The notes beneath the pieces were generated by a model. That model did not search any database and was not told where the DNA came from. It worked only from the letters and a program-made list of their open reading frames with translations. Source: JAQAZP01 sp965531145 (lineage in GTDB: Bacteria > Acidobacteriota > JAQAZP01). Taken from it: a DNA stretch of 64,000 bases. Positions 62,331 to 64,000 of this stretch are shown in pieces (the stretch's first letter is position 1; every line of letters begins with the position of its first letter). The stretch is taken from contig CBESOE010000009.1 in assembly GCA_965531145.1 (NCBI GenBank), positions 1 through 64,000 on the forward strand, given 5' to 3'. A program made the translations under genes and the position numbers.

Positions 62331-62666
62331 TTAACCGCAGGTCTCGGGCTGATCGGAATCGGCGGCGTGGTTGACCAGAAAGGTCTGGATGTGGATCAGC
62401 TGATCCACGGGCGCCACGTCCTCAAGCTTCTCTGTCTTGTTGTTGTGCACGCCTTTTTTGAAATAACGCTCCCACTGGGACATGGTCTTGTTCAGCGGGC
62501 TCACCTCGCCGCCCTCGCCGTCCTTGTCGTGGCAGCTCTTGCAGGATTCCTTGAAAAAGGCCTTGCCCTTCTTGTCATCACCCTGGGCCTCGGCCATGAT
62601 CAGGCTGGTTGACAGAAAGGCCGCGCAACAGAGCAAGGCCATGAACACCAAAACAGTTCTCTTCAT
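62331..62666 (-). CDS. Small monoheme c-type cytochrome
   Basis: A 111-residue protein with a signal peptide (VLVFMALLCCAAFLSTSLIM) and one heme-binding CKSCH (residues 42-46) in FFKESCKSCHDKDGEGG. A Met in LNKTMSQWERYFKKG could be the second heme ligand. Periplasmic electron carrier. Strong AAGGAGAG site. First gene of the pair with the outer-membrane barrel. Upstream lies the repeated TGTTYCA region, with a possible TTGGAT-18-TGTAAT promoter. Confidence 0.9.
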   Translation of the reverse strand: MKRTVLVFMALLCCAAFLSTSLIMAEAQGDDKKGKAFFKESCKSCHDKDGEGGEVSPLNKTMSQWERYFKKGVHNNKTEKLEDVAPVDQLIHIQTFLVNHAADSDQPETCG

Positions 62667-62756
62667 TTCGCTCTCCTTTCGAGATTACAGATGAAACGGT
62701 TCAAATCATCCAACAGCACATAAAAATTCAAATCCATTCCCTCACTATCCAAGATC

Positions 62757-63028
62757 TGTTCCACATTTGGTTCATCAGCCTATCTCGTTATACATCAACA
62801 ATTTAACTTTCATTATTGAAATTGAATGTTTCAACTGGTCTGAAACATTCTTTCGACCAACACTGTTTCAACCGAGGATGGTTCAATCTATATTGTTGTA
62901 TATTAAGATGCTTAATGACTTATCGGCAACAACTGAAACAATTATGAAACAATTGTTCCATGGAACGCCTGTTTCCCCGATATCCTAGCGATTAACAGGA
63001 GATTAAACAGTTGGAACAGAATGGAACA
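62757..63028. promoter_or_regulatory. Cluster of TGTTYCA/TGRAACA half-sites upstream of the cytochrome operon
   Basis: Within an AT-rich 383-nt gap without genes there are at least eleven copies: TGTTCCA 62757, TGGTTCA 62768, TGTTTCA 62827, TGAAACA 62841, TGTTTCA 62864, TGGTTCA 62879, TGAAACA 62934, TGAAACA 62945, TGTTCCA 62954, TGGAACA 63012 and TGGAACA 63022. Several pair as dyads (62827/62841 with 7 nt between; 62945/62954 with 2 nt between). Looks like a multi-site operator or enhancer for a regulator of the cytochrome/barrel operon. The regulator is not identified. Confidence 0.6.
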
Positions 63029-63049
63029 ACGGCAGGTGTGAACAGGGAC

Positions 63050-63667
63050 TCAGCGGATATTGAAACTGTATTCCAGCTGCCCTTCACCGGTGGAGGAGAC
63101 GGCAGTTTCCGGGCTCAACTGCAAAAGATACTTGCCCGGCTCGGCCAGCAGCAGGTCCGGCACAAAGAGCCCGGCCCACTCCCCCGTCTCCGGCTGGCAG
63201 AGGAGCCGGCCCTGGAGCAGTGCCCGGCCCGTGGGACCGGCCAGGTTGAAGAGCAAAGGCGTTTCGCAGGGATGGTCGATACCGTTCAGTTCGATATACA
63301 GACCCGTGCCGGCGGAAACTGTGCCCCCGGGTCCGGCCGTCCGGGTGGCCGAGGGAAAGAGCGAGATCAACTGCGCCGGGGCTCCGGTCTCAGCACCGTC
63401 CGTCTGGAGCAGCTGCACCGTTCCGGCGCCGAGGATCAGTCCGAGGAGCAACAGTGACGCTCCGGCCGTGGCCGGCACCAGCCGGCCTCCACCGGCCAGG
63501 GAATCGAGGAATCGCCTGAATCCACGGGCCAGGCCGGAAGTGGAGCTTTCCCGAACCGACCGGTGATCCTCGGTGGCACCCTGTGCGGCATTGGCGGCGG
63601 CCGCTCCGCTGGCGGCTTCGGCCTGGGCCATGACCGAGCGCAGCAATTCCTCGGATTGCGGAGACAC
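63050..63667 (-). CDS. Single-pass membrane protein, anti-sigma-like, N-terminus unresolved
   Basis: At least 205 residues. A helical, Ala/Glu-rich cytoplasmic part (EELLRSVMAQAEAASGAAAA), one membrane helix (AGASLLLLGLILGAGTVQLL) and an extracytoplasmic beta domain (GLYIELNGIDHPCETPLLF, WAGLFVPDLLLAEPGKYLLQL). The first canonical start in frame is GTG 63667, but the frame reads on upstream to 63754 as PPDQCIDFAAGLLDGEQRVE, typical of anti-sigma N-termini, with no ATG, GTG or TTG and no ribosome site. So the real start may be a rare codon, or a base is missing. The upstream gene ends at 63738, inside this region. Confidence 0.6.
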   Translation of the reverse strand: MSPQSEELLRSVMAQAEAASGAAAANAAQGATEDHRSVRESSTSGLARGFRRFLDSLAGGGRLVPATAGASLLLLGLILGAGTVQLLQTDGAETGAPAQLISLFPSATRTAGPGGTVSAGTGLYIELNGIDHPCETPLLFNLAGPTGRALLQGRLLCQPETGEWAGLFVPDLLLAEPGKYLLQLSPETAVSSTGEGQLEYSFNIR

Positions 63668-63737
63668 CGACGCCAGGCGGAGAACCTCGACCCGCTGCTC
63701 ACCGTCCAGCAGGCCGGCCGCAAAGTCGATGCACTGA

Positions 63738-64000
63738 TCAGGGGGCCACGCCGGTCACCGTGCAGCCGTCAGAACTGGTGTCACCGGATGGCGCAAAGGG
63801 CGGCTGGTTGTACGGGGCCGGCGTGACATCCTCGGCAACCAGGTTGAACAGGTTGTCCCCCGCCACCGAACCCAGGGCCGGCAGATTCTGGTTCCAGATG
63901 GCATTGTAGGTCTCGTGGGGGGCCAGGTTGGTCCAGCCGGCCCGGAAGCTGCCAAAGAAAGTGCCGGCGGCAATCTGCAGCTGCAGCCGGGCGGCGGCCC
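63738..64000 (-). CDS. C-terminal end of a secreted protein, cut by the window edge
   Basis: Open from base 64000, stop TGA at 63738-63740. The last 87 residues contain SFRAGWTNLAPHETYNAIWN, GSVAGDNLFNLVAEDVTPAP and YNQPPFAPSGDTSSDGCTVT. These align with the last 80 residues of the M14 carboxypeptidase at 41106-43763 (WRAGWTNLSPDETYN, GSMVGQSLF, YNQPPFVPAGDTDTDTCTI). The shared piece is likely a C-terminal secretion, anchoring or adhesive module. The rest of the protein is outside the window. Confidence 0.75.
   Translation of the reverse strand, partial: AAARLQLQIAAGTFFGSFRAGWTNLAPHETYNAIWNQNLPALGSVAGDNLFNLVAEDVTPAPYNQPPFAPSGDTSSDGCTVTGVAP

Noticed and set aside
62667..62760. Sigma-54 (-24/-12) promoter before the cytochrome gene
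   Set aside because: No GG-N10-GC pair with proper context found; a sigma-70-like TTGGAT-18-TGTAAT fits better.
1..64000. Alternative genetic code with UGA as Trp
   Set aside because: Many genes end in TGA at sensible places (for example at ATGA overlaps), so UGA is a stop except at the SelW-like gene.

Overview
The window is high-GC bacterial chromosome with a Gram-negative gene set: a TonB-family protein, an outer-membrane barrel ending in Phe, lipoprotein signals, and phosphatidylserine/phosphatidylethanolamine synthesis. Large secreted proteins with FG-GAP repeats, dockerin-like calcium repeats and modular C-terminal domains, together with a DUF3373 barrel, a selenoprotein and a molybdopterin operon, suggest an uncultured anaerobic or microaerophilic lineage of the FCB or deltaproteobacteria-like type (Krumholzibacteriota, Eisenbacteria or similar). 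That placement is inference; there is no rRNA, tRNA, phage, IS element or CRISPR array in the window.

Layout. 1-1403: 5' part of a large secreted protein, broken by an in-frame TGA. 2043-3353: TonB-domain coiled-coil protein. 3363-6333 (minus): amidohydrolase, chorismate mutase/DAHP synthase and a HIT protein, read from a promoter back-to-back with that of a PilZ gene. 6953-8548: a methionyl-tRNA synthetase paralogue that has lost both class I signature motifs. 8668-10474: RimI-like acetyltransferase and a purine permease. 10647-15347: a giant NtrY-like membrane histidine kinase. 15466-18114 (minus): DUF465 protein, Psd, PssA and a secreted protein. 18231-30982: tsaB, mutS, TPR protein, UvrD-like helicase, HI0933-family flavoprotein, MrfA-like helicase and a vWA-like protein. 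30983-46559: secreted and envelope proteins (TPR, FG-GAP, lactonase-like MBL, two M14 carboxypeptidases, sulfatase-like lipoprotein, HEAT, 5'-nucleotidase). Within this stretch an M29 aminopeptidase is followed by a SelW-like selenoprotein. 46579-55132: DinB protein, FtcD, membrane sulfatase-like protein, phosphofructokinase and a small envelope operon. 55129-58980: molybdenum-cofactor operon (moaA, moeA, moaC, MOSC-MogA fusion) behind a Moco-type riboswitch. 58990-64000 (minus): sigma-54 activator, outer-membrane barrel, c-type cytochrome, a membrane-anchored regulator-like protein and the end of another secreted protein.

Points that gene calling alone would miss: (1) the SelW-like gene at 38169-38384 reads through UGA as selenocysteine in a CxxU motif, with a SECIS-like hairpin just downstream; (2) the Moco riboswitch before moaA; (3) the degenerate MetRS paralogue; (4) a cluster of TGTTYCA/TGRAACA half-sites upstream of the cytochrome/barrel operon; (5) palindromic repeats in nearly every roomy convergent junction, one of which supplies the C-terminus of a protein; (6) two copies of a 42-nt repeat flanking the flavoprotein gene whose internal stems show compensatory changes; (7) a C-terminal module of about 80 residues shared by two secreted proteins.
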